This document shows, one piece after another, positions 44,978 through 54,940 of a stretch of DNA of 64,000 nucleotides; positions within the stretch are counted from its first letter, which is position 1, and the number at the start of each line of letters is the position of its first letter. The stretch is from assembly GCA_039707465.1 (NCBI GenBank), contig CM077643.1, positions 62,126,605 through 62,190,604 on the forward strand. Direction: 5' to 3'. Both the position numbers and the translations under genes were made by a program. A model generated the notes under the pieces. It saw only the letters and a list, made by a program, of their open reading frames with translations, searched no databases and was not told where the DNA came from. Source of the stretch: Rhabdophis nuchalis (taxonomy: Eukaryota; Chordata; Lepidosauria; Squamata; Natricidae).

Positions 44978-45135
44978 CCTCTTCTAATGCAATGATCCAG
45001 CAGTTACAGAATGAATTTGACAGCAGTGTGGAGAAAGCAGAAGATTGGATGAAGACCATCCAGGAGAGGCTGAGGATCAATGACAATACTAAAGGGCCTC
45101 GGTCTGCTTTGGAGGCCAGACTCAGGGACACAGAG
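44978..45135 (+). CDS. SYNE2: Nesprin (probable SYNE2) spectrin-repeat exon A
   Basis: Coding exon of a giant spectrin-repeat protein of the nuclear envelope LINC complex. The acceptor is a pyrimidine tract ending tgcccag at 44,977 and the donor is CAGAG|GTAAAA. The first two bases complete a codon begun in an upstream exon; the exon ends on a codon boundary. It encodes about 52 residues beginning SSNAMIQQLQNEF, an amphipathic heptad-rich helix (AEDWMKTIQERLRI) typical of a spectrin repeat, including the Trp common in helix A. Its phase fits the next exon exactly. There is an in-frame ATG at 44,992 with G at -3, so it could serve as the start of a short isoform made from an internal promoter. 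No upstream coding exon was recognised in the preceding 45 kb. The SYNE2 assignment rests on the neighbouring exons; SYNE1 is the alternative. Confidence 0.8.
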
Positions 45136-45284
45136 GTAAAAGATCCATGTTCACAGAAACTATCTTTATAGCTGTGATTATTATATGAAGGCATATTCTG
45201 AAATCCTGTTTCAGTTGCCCCTCCTGCACAATGGAGGTAAGAAAACAACGACACCAATAGGTATAGTGGGATACACATAAGTCG

Positions 45285-45421
45285 CAGGGGTCTGCAAAGT
45301 TGGCTCTTTTAAGATTGGTGGACTTCAAGTCCCAGAATTCCCCAGCCAGCATGGCTGGCTGGGGAATTCTGGGAGTTGAAGTCCACCAGTCTTATAAAAG
45401 AGCCAACTTTGCAGACCCCTG
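45285..45421. mobile_element. Palindromic hAT MITE, copy 7
   Basis: CAGGGGTCTGCAAAGTTGGC ... GCCAACTTTGCAGACCCCTG. Octamer acataagt occurs on both sides (45,275-45,282; 45,422-45,429) with two extra bases on the left. Confidence 0.9.
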
Positions 45422-45491
45422 ACATAAGTGTGAAAAGAAACCAATGTGCTTCCCATGCAATTTTTTCTCTAGTTTCTTGTTTTCAAAAGTA

Positions 45492-45822
45492 CAGGTAGTC
45501 CTTGACTTATGACCACAACTGAGCCCCAACTTTTTGTTGTTAAGCGAGACATTTGTTAAATGAATGTTGCCCGTTTTACAACCTTTCTTGTCATACTTGT
45601 TAAGTGAATCTGGCTTCCCCATTGAATTTGCTTGTCAGAAAATCGCAAAAGTGATCACACGACCCTGGGACACTACAACCATCATAAATATCAGTCAATT
45701 GCCAAGCATCTGGATTTTGATCACGTGACCAATGGTCATAAGTATGGAACATAATCATAAGTCACTTTTTTCAGTGCCATTGTAACTGAACAGTCACTAA
45801 ATGAACTTTTGTAGTCGAGGAC
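45492..45822. mobile_element. Non-autonomous DNA element (TACGACC family)
   Basis: Starts CAGGTAGTCCTTGACTTATG and ends ...TTGTAGTCGAGGAC: inverted ends, with the right one truncated. Interior has ttgttaagcgagacatttgt and gatcacgtgaccaatggtc. Confidence 0.7.
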
Positions 45823-46157
45823 GATCTTATGCTATTTACGTCTATGGAAACTGCATTTAGCTATCATAATTCATTCACAGGCATGAATCTTTTAGTCAGA
45901 TAAATTACCATTAATCCCTCAAATAATAGCCTTTTCTAAAATTGTGCCTTCTGGTCATCTAGAAGAGGATTTATGAGAGTAGCACCAGTATTCAGAAATA
46001 CTGTATAATTGAAAGGAGGAAAGTTTTAAAATGTATTATATTTACTAGCCATTCCCGGCCATGCATTGCTGTGGCCCAGTATGGTTAAATGGCCAACCAA
46101 TCTGTGTGTAGATCTACACCTGCACACACAAACACATACATACAACCACTGTATAAC

Positions 46158-46505
46158 CCCCAACGTACCTACCTACTGTATTTCTCCCTCTCCCCCTCTA
46201 CCTACCTACCTACCTACCTACCTACCTACCTATTGTATTTCTCCCTCTCTATCCCTCTACCTACCTACCTACTATATTTCTCCCTCTCTCTATCCCTCTA
46301 CCTACCTATTGTATTTCTCCCTCTCCCTATTTATCCCTCTACCTACCTATCTACTGTACCTACCTACCTACCTACCGTATTTCTCCCTCTCTCTATCCCT
46401 CTACCTACCTACATACTGTATTTTTCCCTCTCCCTCTCTATCCCTCTACCTACCTACCTACCTACCTACCTACCTACCTACCTACCTACCTATCTATCTA
46501 CTGTA
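46158..46505 (+). repeat. (CTAC)n arrays with ctccctct interruptions
   Basis: Repeated blocks of ctac units alternating with tgtatttctccctctctatc. Open frames of Leu-Pro-Thr-Tyr repeats are artefacts. Confidence 0.95.
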
Positions 46506-46642
46506 TTTCTCCCTCAGAGTATTTTATGTCATAAAGGATGACATAATACCTGTGGCCCACTGCTCTCTCTGTATCCATCTACATACCTTTTAAACAATTT
46601 TTTACATTTCTGTTGTGTGTACCTCAGCAGTATCATCTAATA

Positions 46643-46741
46643 CAGGGGTCTCCAACCTTTGCAACTTTAAGTCTGGCTGGCTGGAGAAGTCTGGGAGCCG
46701 AAGTCCTTCAGACTTAAAGTTGCAAAGGTTGGAGACCCTTG
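46643..46741. mobile_element. Palindromic hAT MITE, copy 8
   Basis: CAGGGGTCTCCAACCTTTGC ... GCAAAGGTTGGAGACCCTTG, 99 bp with a shortened centre. Exact 8-bp duplication atctaata (46,635-46,642; 46,742-46,749). Confidence 0.95.
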
Positions 46742-46749
46742 ATCTAATA

Positions 46750-47330
46750 CACACACACACACTTTCTTTGACATGCATACATGCACATATCCTAGCAGAT
46801 TTGTCTCCTGTCCAGTATTTCTCAGAGCAAAACACTCAGAATTGCACAATAAATGTGGAGGTCTAATTCTGTTTATATGTCGTCCTGGCTAGAAGATTAA
46901 TTTGAAGTCCATTAATTAAATCAATTGATGTGACTTTCAGTTAAAATGTGCCTCTATTAGCATAATCCTAACCCGGCTTTATTGACTAGGAAACGATGAC
47001 ATATAATCATATAATACAGACACACACAATTTATATTAAATTATGTCAGTAAAAATATCCCTGTGCATGAATTATTTTAAAGCACAGGATGGGAAGATTG
47101 AATTAGCCCTATTATGAGAAGGCCTCTATCCGTTTTCTTCCTTTCCATTCACTCACTCAATGCATGTCCTTCTGTTTACTCTGAATGAAGCAACCAATAT
47201 TCTATAGCCCATAATTTTCCAGTGTTAAAAAGAGTATGGATCTAGTTTTTTCTTTTTAAGTATGTTTCTGCAAAAAAAGGGGGAACACCTTGTTAAAGAA
47301 GATATTCATATTTTAATTTCCGTGTACGAT
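46750..47330. other. Intron sequence, no recognisable feature
   Basis: Between the MITE and exon B; only a short (AC)n at 46,750. Confidence 0.5.
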
Positions 47331-47342
47331 TCTTCCTAATAG

Positions 47343-47515
47343 AAAATTTGTGCATTGGAACCTGAAGGCCGGTTGAAAATAGACCTGGTCCTAATGAAGG
47401 CAGATGCTCTGCTTCAGTGTATCAGTGAGGAGCAAAAACATGAAATATTATCCAGGCTAAAGGATGTTAAAGCCATGTGGGAAGAAACAGCCATATACAT
47501 TACTCATTGTCACAG
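47343..47515 (+). CDS. SYNE2: Nesprin (probable SYNE2) spectrin-repeat exon B
   Basis: Acceptor ...cttcctaatag|AAAATTTG and donor CACAG|GTAAG. The open frame starts in phase 0, directly continuing exon A, and ends two bases into a codon. It encodes KICALEPEGRLKIDLVLMKA and on to ITHCH, 57 residues plus a split codon: the second half of a spectrin repeat, with the Leu/Trp heptad pattern (RLKDVKAMWEE). The split codon joined to exon C gives Ser, producing the junction HCHSRIEWVWLHW, which agrees with my memory of nesprin-2. No in-frame stop is present between the splice sites. The exon shows as no long open frame of its own because it starts without an ATG. Intron 5' of it: 2.2 kb, containing two palindromic MITEs, an old DNA element and a (CTAC)n tract. 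Confidence 0.85.
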
Positions 47516-47699
47516 GTAAGATTCCCAAGTGCCCCCCCATTAGGTCACCCACCAATGGCTTTTAAGAGTTTTCTGAGCAGAAACTTCTTAAGCCAGACAG
47601 AAAATGGCCGCTGCCCACAACCTTTTAGGCTTTTCCCAAATGCCATCACTCTGCTTAACAACCAATTCCCACAACACTGTCAAATAATTTACTAAGAGT

Positions 47700-47972
47700 G
47701 TATTACTATTATTGTTCTCTTCCCTCCTAGTACCTATCGCTTCCTACTTATAACTATAACCATGTTGCTTGTATCTGTACAATTTATATTGTTTTGTTTG
47801 TTTACTAGTATGGTTTGATAGCTTATTATCACTAAGTGTTGTATCTTTTTATTCTTGATAAATGTATTTTATTCTCCTTATGTACACTGAGAGCCTATGC
47901 ACCAAAGACAAATTCCTTGTGCGTCCAATCACACTTGGCCAATAAAGAATTCTATTCTATTCTATTCTATCC
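47700..47972 (+). mobile_element. CR1/L3-like LINE tail with (ATTCT)n
   Basis: cctatgcaccaaagacaaat, ttggccaataaagaattcta then ATTCT units; second copy of the 6,950 family. Confidence 0.75.
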
Positions 47973-48244
47973 TTAAACAAATGCCATATTTTGATGTTGG
48001 AATTTATTGGCAAGTACCATTTATATTTTGTAGACTATCTAGTTTAGCTGAGCTTAAATGGACTCCTGAGCTTAAATGGACTTCAGAGGATGGTAGAGGA
48101 CAGGAAGGCCTGGAGGAATGTTGTCCATGGGGTTGTGATGGGGTGGACACTTCACAACTTACAACAACTAGTTTAGTTTTCTCTGGATACAAACTATCAC
48201 CTGCTACGGGTCATACTATCCAGAGATGATTCTCTTTAATGTCA

Positions 48245-48380
48245 GAGAATTCAATTTCAATTTTATTCGATTTGTAGACCGCACCAATCTCCGTCAAGAC
48301 GGACTCTGGGCGGTGCACAGGCAATTAAAACAACAATAAATAGATAACAACACTTACAAAAGTTAAAAAGAGAAGGCAGA
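48245..48380 (-). mobile_element. L2-like LINE 3' UTR fragment
   Basis: tttgtagaccgcaccaatct ... ctctgggcggtgcacaggc; ends 35 bp before exon C, so it contributes sequence next to the splice acceptor. Confidence 0.7.
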
Positions 48381-48415
48381 ATTAATGTGCCTAGCTGTCT
48401 TTTCTGTTTCAACAG

Positions 48416-48725
48416 CCGCATTGAGTGGGTGTGGTTGCATTGGAGTGAATACTTGAAGGCCCGGGATGAATTTTACACCTGGCTTCACAACATGAAGGTG
48501 ACCTTGGAACCTGACATAGAGTTGCAGCTTGGCTTAAAGGAGAAGCAGTGGCAGCTTAGCCATGCTCAGGTCCTACTGAAAGATGTTCAAAATCGGTCAT
48601 CTTTGCTGGATCGGCTATTAGAGGAAGCCATATCTCTGTATAACCGGATTGGAGATGCAAGCGTTGATGAAGATGCCAGAGAAAAGATGAAGGAAGAATA
48701 TGAAGAAATCAAGAACGAAGCAGAG
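48416..48725 (+). CDS. SYNE2: Nesprin (probable SYNE2) spectrin-repeat exon C
   Basis: Acceptor tttctgtttcaacag|CCGCATT and donor CAGAG|GTGAG. The first base completes the Ser codon from exon B and the exon ends in phase 0, giving 103 complete codons. The product reads RIEWVWLHWSEYLKARDEFY, then a long helix (LGLKEKQWQLSHAQVLLKD) and LLDRLLEEAISLYNRIGD. This is the most diagnostic exon: the WVWLHWSEYL...LEP.IELQLGLKEKQWQLSHAQVLL...SVDEDA string matches what I remember of the C-terminal rod of human nesprin-2, some 900 residues before the KASH domain. It covers most of one spectrin repeat plus the linker helix into the next. Family membership is close to certain; the paralogue choice is from memory. 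Confidence 0.92.
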
Positions 48726-48971
48726 GTGAGAAAAATCCAGAGTGAAGGCTAAATAGAAGAGCAAAGTAGATGTTGCACTAGGTGTCCTCTGCTCCTGTCC
48801 CCTATATTTAATTTGCCCCCCAGCTGTATAGATCAGCAAATTCCCTTTTGTTTTGATCGGAAGTTGCAGATGTTGGCAGAGATCATATGATTTAACATGC
48901 TTCTCTTTGGTCCTGATAATTGAGTAAACCACAGTGCCAAAGTTCACACATACTTTATAGACTTTAAAGAT

Positions 48972-49198
48972 TATAGCAATAGCACTTAGATTTATATACC
49001 ACTTCATTGTGCTTTTACAGCCCTAAGTGGTTTACAGAGTCAGCATATTGCCCCCCAACAATCTGGCTCCTCATTTTACCCACCTTGAAAGGATGGAAGG
49101 CTGAGTCAACCTTGAGCCGATGAGATTTGAACTGCCGAACTGCAGCTAGCAGTCAGCTGCAGTACTGCATTCTAACCACTGCACCACCTTGGCTCTTT
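48972..49198 (-). mobile_element. tRNA-derived SINE (7,818 family)
   Basis: Minus strand: tggtgcagtggttagaatgc ... aagtggtatataaatctaag and a gctatt tail. Confidence 0.85.
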
Positions 49199-49199
49199 C

Positions 49200-50960
49200 A
49201 TATTTACACATTAAATTGAGCCACATAAATCAGTCAGTGGGTTGAGGGCTGAGGCAGGCAAAATTGATCTGGATAAACATGGTCTTTTTTCTATGTGTTC
49301 TTTTCCCGTGCTTATGAAGTATTTTAGGCCTCTTGTAAATAATGGCCTTTCCTCTCTTAAGCTGAGCAGTTTTAATGCTTCAATTGAATACCAGTTAGGA
49401 GTAACATGCATTCTTCCATCCTACTAATAAAGAGTATTTTCACAGGGATTCTTCCCAGTTTTGTCAATTGTAGTACTGAAATATTTTCATATCTTTGTTC
49501 CACCTCATATCTTCAGCTATGCATAGTCTAAAAACTGGGCTGACCATTTACTATTACAATAATACTGTATAAATCATTACTAGAGATGGCCTCTCATTCT
49601 AACTTTAGTTGGAATATCAATGGTATTTCAATATTTAGTCACAGTCTGAATTAGTAGAAAGCTTTTGCCATAAGTCGTTCATTTGGAACCAGATCCAAAT
49701 GAAAGGCTTAGGGCAAATGTTGTCTACTACTTTAGAAGTATTTCATAGTAGAGTTGACAAAACTGAGAAGAATGGAGGTAGAACAGTAAAAATACTCTTT
49801 ATTATTAGGGTGAGCAAAAACCTTTTTTTTATTGATCACTTAATGAATGGATAGGATTATTGATAGATATGTTGAGTAGAAAATCAGGAGCAGTCTAAAC
49901 ATTCTACAGCATCTGGATACATGATGTCATACTATTCTGAATCTCATTATTGGTTTCTCTCATCTGTTTATTTTCACATTTCAGAGTGAACTTAGACACA
50001 GGAATAATTTATATACTGCTCAGCCTCTTGCTCATCCTTCCAAATAACTTCTAAAGCTTCCAAATCAAATTGGGATACCACATCTGCCTTGGGTTTAATG
50101 TTAAACCATCCTCCCAATCACATAATCCTCTAAATCTTTGCGTCATAGAGACATTTATATGAAACGACTTTCATATTTTATATAATGGACATAACAAAGT
50201 TACCGCTACGACTCTGGGCCAAATATGAAAGCAGATAGCAAGAAAAACCATTAGAATCTGCATGTGTTTAAATGTATGCAGTTAAGAGGAAGTAACCATG
50301 ACCGAAAAGATAATATTCATTTGCTAACAAATTTATTTTTTGCCTAATTGTTGCATTGGTTATACTTGAAGAACAGTTTCAGAACTTTAATCCTTTGGTT
50401 TTCCAAGGCTTTTATTGTACATTGTGTTCCAAAGAAAGTGGTGTTCCTGATGCACAAAGCACAAATCATTCTTTGTGATACATTAATTCAAATTTGTGGT
50501 TTATAATAACCTTTTCTGTAGAGCACTCTTTGAGGTGGTTCCTGTGAAAAATGTCACAGACCCTATTCTTCTGACTAATGGTTCATTGTATTTCCAAAAC
50601 ACTCCATTTTCAATCATGATAAGTGGCTATTGAGAGACGCCAAAATGTAGTTTCTTGGCTTTAAATTAACTTTGCTAGCATTTTATTTTTGTACTTTATT
50701 TTTATTCTGATATTAGAAAGGTAAGTAAATTATCTTTATAAACAAAGAGATACACCAGAAAGAAAGAGGAAGGGGGTCAGGAGGAAAATGTTTGAAACAA
50801 ATAAACAGAAAACAAATCACAAGCAGAGGTTTTTTTTGTTAAATGTATAGCTCTTTGTTTTTTTAACCAATCGGCCCTTCCTGTCTATTTGTACCAATTC
50901 AGTGGAGCATCATGCCTCAAAAATTAAAAAGATGTACACCGAAATACTATTTAGGGATAC
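49200..50960. other. Intron sequence, no recognisable feature
   Basis: 1.7 kb of AT-rich sequence without identifiable repeats or exons. Confidence 0.5.
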
Positions 50961-50968
50961 CCTAAAAC

Positions 50969-51180
50969 CATGATGGCGAACCTATGGCACGGGTGCCACA
51001 GGTGGCACACGGAGCCATTTGTTAGGGCGCGCGAGGCGTTGCCCTGTCAGCTCCAATGCACATGTGCACTGGCCAGCTAATTTCAGCCTTCATTTTCAGC
51101 CATTTTTTGCCCTTCATGGAAGCTTCTGGAGGGCAAAAAACAACCCTACGGGCAACCCAGATGTTCGGGAATGGAGTTAT
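50969..51180. mobile_element. Left part of a hAT-type element
   Basis: CATGATGGCGAACCTATGGC then ggtggcacacggagccattt, the left end of the 39,357 family. No right end was found; the 3' border is approximate. Confidence 0.6.
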
Positions 51181-51299
51181 TGCCTTACTGGCTTATCAGT
51201 AAGCTGCCACTGTAGAAAACTCATGGATCCTTGGTATCATCCAGAAACCTTCTCTCTTGCCTTTAATAGAAAATTATCCAATTGATGAGGAGTGTTAGC

Positions 51300-51770
51300 T
51301 AACTCTGGAGCTACACTAATACTGGTTTGCATGTTTCAATATTTGCCCTGCTGAAGTGCCTGAATAGTTTCCTTTATATTGTCCCACAAAAGAGGGTGGG
51401 GGGAGAAATTAAAAATTTTGAATAACTCACAAGGGCCCCCTAGTGGAACATTACGTTGAAAAACCTGCAGAGATAATGCATATTGAACTGTGTATTTTTT
51501 TCTTAAATGTTTTCTATGTTATTTCCTGCAAGTATTTTTATTTTCAATACAATACTTGAAATGCTATCATTAATGAGAAGTTGGCTTACCAAACCTTTCT
51601 TCTGGCGCTATCTTTCCTTTCTTGAAAAAGAAATGAAAGTCTTTAAAATATTGTATTTACTTAATTAAATTCTAAATAATTACAGTTTGCTTGGACCTGG
51701 GATATGTATGTTAACTGTTTCAAATTCCTGAAAACAACCAAATAACGTATGAGGAGAAGAATTTTTTGTT
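51300..51770. other. Intron sequence, no recognisable feature
   Basis: AT-rich sequence up to the solo LTR. Confidence 0.45.
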
Positions 51771-51777
51771 CTCTGAG

Positions 51778-52177
51778 TGTCAGGGTTCCAAATAGCATCC
51801 TCTATGAAATAATAGCTCGAGGCAAGAAGTTCCTCAAAGCACCAATTTATTAGAAGAGCCATGCTGGCACATCTGGGAAAATCAAATCTGAAAGCTTCCA
51901 GGTTTTCCCCACCCACTTGAAGGTTCAAGACCCTGCCCAAACAACCACAAACCCATCAAACAGTCCAATCAGTTACTGTTGTGAATGAATATTCCTCCCA
52001 TCCACATCCACCTAGGTGCAGAGATAAGGTGACCTTGAGTTTCTGAGAAGGAATGTTATTATGGCTACACATCTCCCAAGCTCCATATCATCCCTCCCTC
52101 CCAGTTTCCCATAGAAACTATGTTTGAATATGTGGCAGGCTTGAGGCCCTATCCCCCAATGGCTTCCAGGCCCGACA
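51778..52177 (-). mobile_element. Solo LTR
   Basis: 400 bp bounded by TGTC...GACA, with flanks ctgag/ttgag (4 of 5 match). On the minus strand it reads TGTCGGGCCTGGAAGCC at the 5' end and has an AATAAA polyadenylation signal about 55-60 bp before the 3' end, so the LTR is antisense to the host gene. No internal retroelement sequence lies next to it. Class (gypsy-like or ERV-like) cannot be told from this alone. Confidence 0.7.
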
Positions 52178-52236
52178 TTGAGTTTATTTAAAAGAAAAAA
52201 ACCATCTTTACCTTTGGGATATTTCTCTTGTTTCAG

Positions 52237-52398
52237 AGAAGAGTGATGTTACTTGAAAAGATAACAACAGAGCACAAGCTATATAAGACCAATGTTGACC
52301 AGTTTCGGCTATGGCTGACTCAGCTAACCGAAAGATTGAACTGCTGTCTCAATCAAGAATCAAAACTGCCAGCAGAAAATAGAATCAAAGCATTACAG
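52237..52398 (+). CDS. SYNE2: Nesprin (probable SYNE2) spectrin-repeat exon D
   Basis: Acceptor ctcttgtttcag|AGAAGAG and donor TTACAG|GTATTT. Exactly 54 codons in phase 0/0, so skipping it would keep the frame. It encodes RRVMLLEKITTEHKLYKTNV and VDQFRLWLTQLTERLNCCLN, i.e. helix A of a new spectrin repeat with the typical F.LWL core, ending KLPAENRIKALQ. This corresponds to the stretch following ...DEDA in exon C and preceding the NTSPLGAEK motif of exon E. The upstream intron (3.5 kb) carries a SINE, a hAT left end and a solo LTR that ends only 60 bp before the exon, which places the LTR inside or next to the branch-point region. Confidence 0.88.
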
Positions 52399-52399
52399 G

Positions 52400-53180
52400 T
52401 ATTTGATTGCTGAAGTTATTTCTGTGAAGGTGTTGTATTGCTAAGATGTTGGAGTTCTGTTTTTTAAGCTGCCAGGAGCCTCTGTGGAGGAACTTAAAAA
52501 AAAAAAAATCAAGATGACTTCATTTATGCAGTTGTAACCAACATCTTGACTTGTTTAATTTCCTTGAAACATGCCCATCATTTTCCCACAAGCAGGGACC
52601 CAATCCTGTTCTCTGCACTACTTGTATTAACAGGGCATCCGTCAAAAAACACCAGTTCCCCCACCCCCATCGAATGAAAAATCATTTGTAGAAAAGGATT
52701 TCTAAATGTAGATTCCTCAAGAGTTACTTTTATTTTTAAAGAATTGTGCTGTTTTTCGCACACCGTTTTACAGTTTACTGAGCAGAAGTTTAAAGCTTCT
52801 GGAACTTCTTTCTGCTCCAGCAAAATCCAAAGAATGGTAATAGCCACGTTGATTATTACTGGAAATGCGTCAAAAAGTACCTTTATGTCCATATTAAAGA
52901 ATAATAAATCTGTAACATGAAATATAAAATCAAATTTCCATTGATTTTTCATTTGTGCTTTTAAATTGTCTGGATTTACTACAGCCATGAAATCCAATTT
53001 ATTAGAATTTGGGAGTTTTGCCCTGCCTTCAGAGGCTAAAACTCTGTTACCATAAGATATAAAATTCTTATTAATTGCTAGCAGTCAGGGATTTTATGTG
53101 ACCTCTAGATATTTTTATTTTAAGTTATAAAAGAAGCCAACATAATGATCTCAGGAACTTTAAAATATATTTAAAACATA
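52400..53180. other. Intron sequence, no recognisable feature
   Basis: A 139-codon minus-strand frame (52,578-52,997) is open but has no recognisable domain or splice context. Confidence 0.45.
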
Positions 53181-53185
53181 TTGTT

Positions 53186-53226
53186 CACTGAGCTTTCGTT
53201 AGCAACTGCTAACATCGTCAGAGTGT
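53186..53226 (-). ncRNA. Hammerhead-like motif, family 4
   Basis: Minus strand: stem I CACT/AGTG (four perfect pairs), CTGACGA, stem II GTTAGC/GCTAAC (six perfect pairs, loop AGTT), GAAA, then GCTC, where AGCT is a self-complementary stem III. All core boxes fit CUGANGA...GAAA...UC. Confidence 0.65.
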
Positions 53227-53479
53227 AAAACCCATAAAAGGATACTTGCCTTTATACAATGTTAATCAATTTAGCCATTGCACGTGTGATAGGCCCATCC
53301 ACCTGCCTCCCACCCTCATTTTAAGTTATATATCTTGTTTTGATGAATGAAGGTAATAGTATCATACAAATGTGCAATAATATCCTAAGTGGTCAGGCAC
53401 GCTGAACTGGCAAGGTTTTAAATTAATTGCCTCCTTTTTTAGCACGGGTTAAATTATTTAATTGTAGTTTTAATTTTTG

Positions 53480-53580
53480 CAGTATTTGTATTGTTTGTAT
53501 TTGTGGATTTTAAGTCCCTGTGCGCTGCCCTGAGTCCCTTTTGGGAGATAGGGCAGGATAGAAATCTAATAAAAGTGAAA
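53480..53580 (+). mobile_element. L2-like LINE 3' tail
   Basis: ccctgtgcgctgccctgagt ... ggcaggatagaaatctaata then aaagtg units. Confidence 0.65.
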
Positions 53581-53860
53581 GTGAAAAGGGCAGAAGATGC
53601 ATTCGTTGCTCCCCAACAGAGATGTGACATTAATCCAAGAACCACTGTTGCCTGATCCAGCCTGGGTCTGGTGGATTCGTGGTTATGACATTCCTGGATG
53701 ATGGCCATTCAAAAGAATTTGGGTAACCAGGCACAAAGCATGCTGGCCTTTTCTTGTGTCCATAGGCAGCAATGCATAGTGGATTTATGCTGTCTCAGTA
53801 CTCGTATTTTCTACATGTGAGATTGGAAATCACTTACTTTGCAGCTCTTTTCTCCTGCAG

Positions 53861-54205
53861 GATATCACAAAAGATGTAAGGAGTGGAGAAAAGAAATGGA
53901 AACATCTGGAAGCACAGTCTATAGATGTGATGCAAAACACCTCTCCCCTGGGGGCAGAAAAGATGAAGGCTGAGCTTGAGGAGCTGAAAAAACTCCTGGA
54001 GAATATAAAGCTAGTAAGTGTGGAGGAAGAGGAGAAACTGCTGAAGAGCCTTCAGTCCGAAAACACCTACCACACCCAGGCCAGGGTGCTTGAAACTGAT
54101 GTTCAAGAATTCCGTAAAAGGCTGCAAAGACTAGGAAACCACTTTGAAAAGGATGATATTGTGAGAAGTGATGAGGATTTAATTTCTCTATGGAGAGAAT
54201 ACATG
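53861..54205 (+). CDS. SYNE2: Nesprin (probable SYNE2) spectrin-repeat exon E
   Basis: Acceptor ttttctcctgcag|GATATCAC and donor TACATG|GTGAGT; 115 codons in phase 0/0. The product begins DITKDVRSGEKKWKHLEAQS, contains the motif NTSPLGAEK followed by a long charged helix (AELEELKKLLENIK, EEEEKLLKSLQSEN) and ends SDEDLISLWREYM. It spans one nearly complete three-helix spectrin repeat. NTSPLGAEK and the EDL(V/I)..W..Y ending match my memory of nesprin-2. The downstream intron is 5.57 kb, about 89% of it made of a full-length CR1 LINE and a Sauria SINE. Confidence 0.92.
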
Positions 54206-54420
54206 GTGAGTATTTATTGAACAGTAACCAAGGCACATGATGAAATGACAGTGAAATTAAAGCCTGCTGGTCTATGCAGATGCAATTACATTAAAATAAA
54301 TGGTTGAGACATCTTCAGGGCAACATTTTAATGGGTCCCAATGAAGCGTGCCCTTATCCAGGATGTTCCACTTCATTGGAACAGGCATTCTTTGTTCTAT
54401 TCCCACTAAGAAACTGATTT

Positions 54421-54880
54421 TGAACTTTCCTGGAACTGATTGGAGGCTCTTTTGGAGGGGGGATTTAAAGACACAAAAAGGAGCAGTAAGTAGTGGCTGT
54501 TTCATTTGAACTTTCCTGGAACTGATTGGAGGCTCTTTTGGAGGGGGGATTTAAAGACACAAAAAGGAACAGTAAGTAGTGGCTGTTTCATTTGAACTTT
54601 CCTGGAACTGATTGGAGGCTCTTTTGGAGGGGGGATTTAAAGACACAAAAAGGAGCAGTAAGTAGTGGCTGTTTCATTTGAACTTTTCCTGGAGCTGATT
54701 TCTGGCTGTGTGCAGGGGGAAAGAAAGGTAAAGATTTCCCCATTTTGAACCACTTGAGGCTAAAGGGAGGAGTTTCTGGCTGTGTGCAGGGGGGAAGAAA
54801 GGTAAAGACTTCCCTATTTTGAACTACTTGTGGCTAAAGGGAGGAGTTTCTGGCTGTGTGGAGGGGGGAAAGAGAAAGGT
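54421..54880 (+). repeat. Two tandem arrays in the CR1 5' region (86-bp and 74-bp units)
   Basis: Three full copies and a partial fourth copy of an 86-bp unit start at 54,421, 54,507, 54,593 and 54,679, each beginning tgaactttcctgga. They are followed by about 2.5 copies of a 74-bp unit starting tctggctgtgtg at 54,701, 54,775 and 54,849. The first three 86-bp copies are nearly identical. By analogy with the monomer promoters of some L1 LINEs this may be the element's internal promoter; that is inference. Confidence 0.85.
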
Positions 54881-54940
54881 AAAAGAAATAATACATTCTA
54901 GATTTGTGCGCTTAAGACTGTGATTGTATTTTATTTCAAA

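Noticed and set aside
46066..46593. 175-codon Leu/Pro/Thr/Tyr repeat frame
   Set aside because: Translation of (CTAC)n; not a protein-coding gene.
52578..52997. 139-codon minus-strand open frame in the intron between exons D and E
   Set aside because: AT-rich chance frame; no domain, no splice context, not repeated elsewhere in the window.
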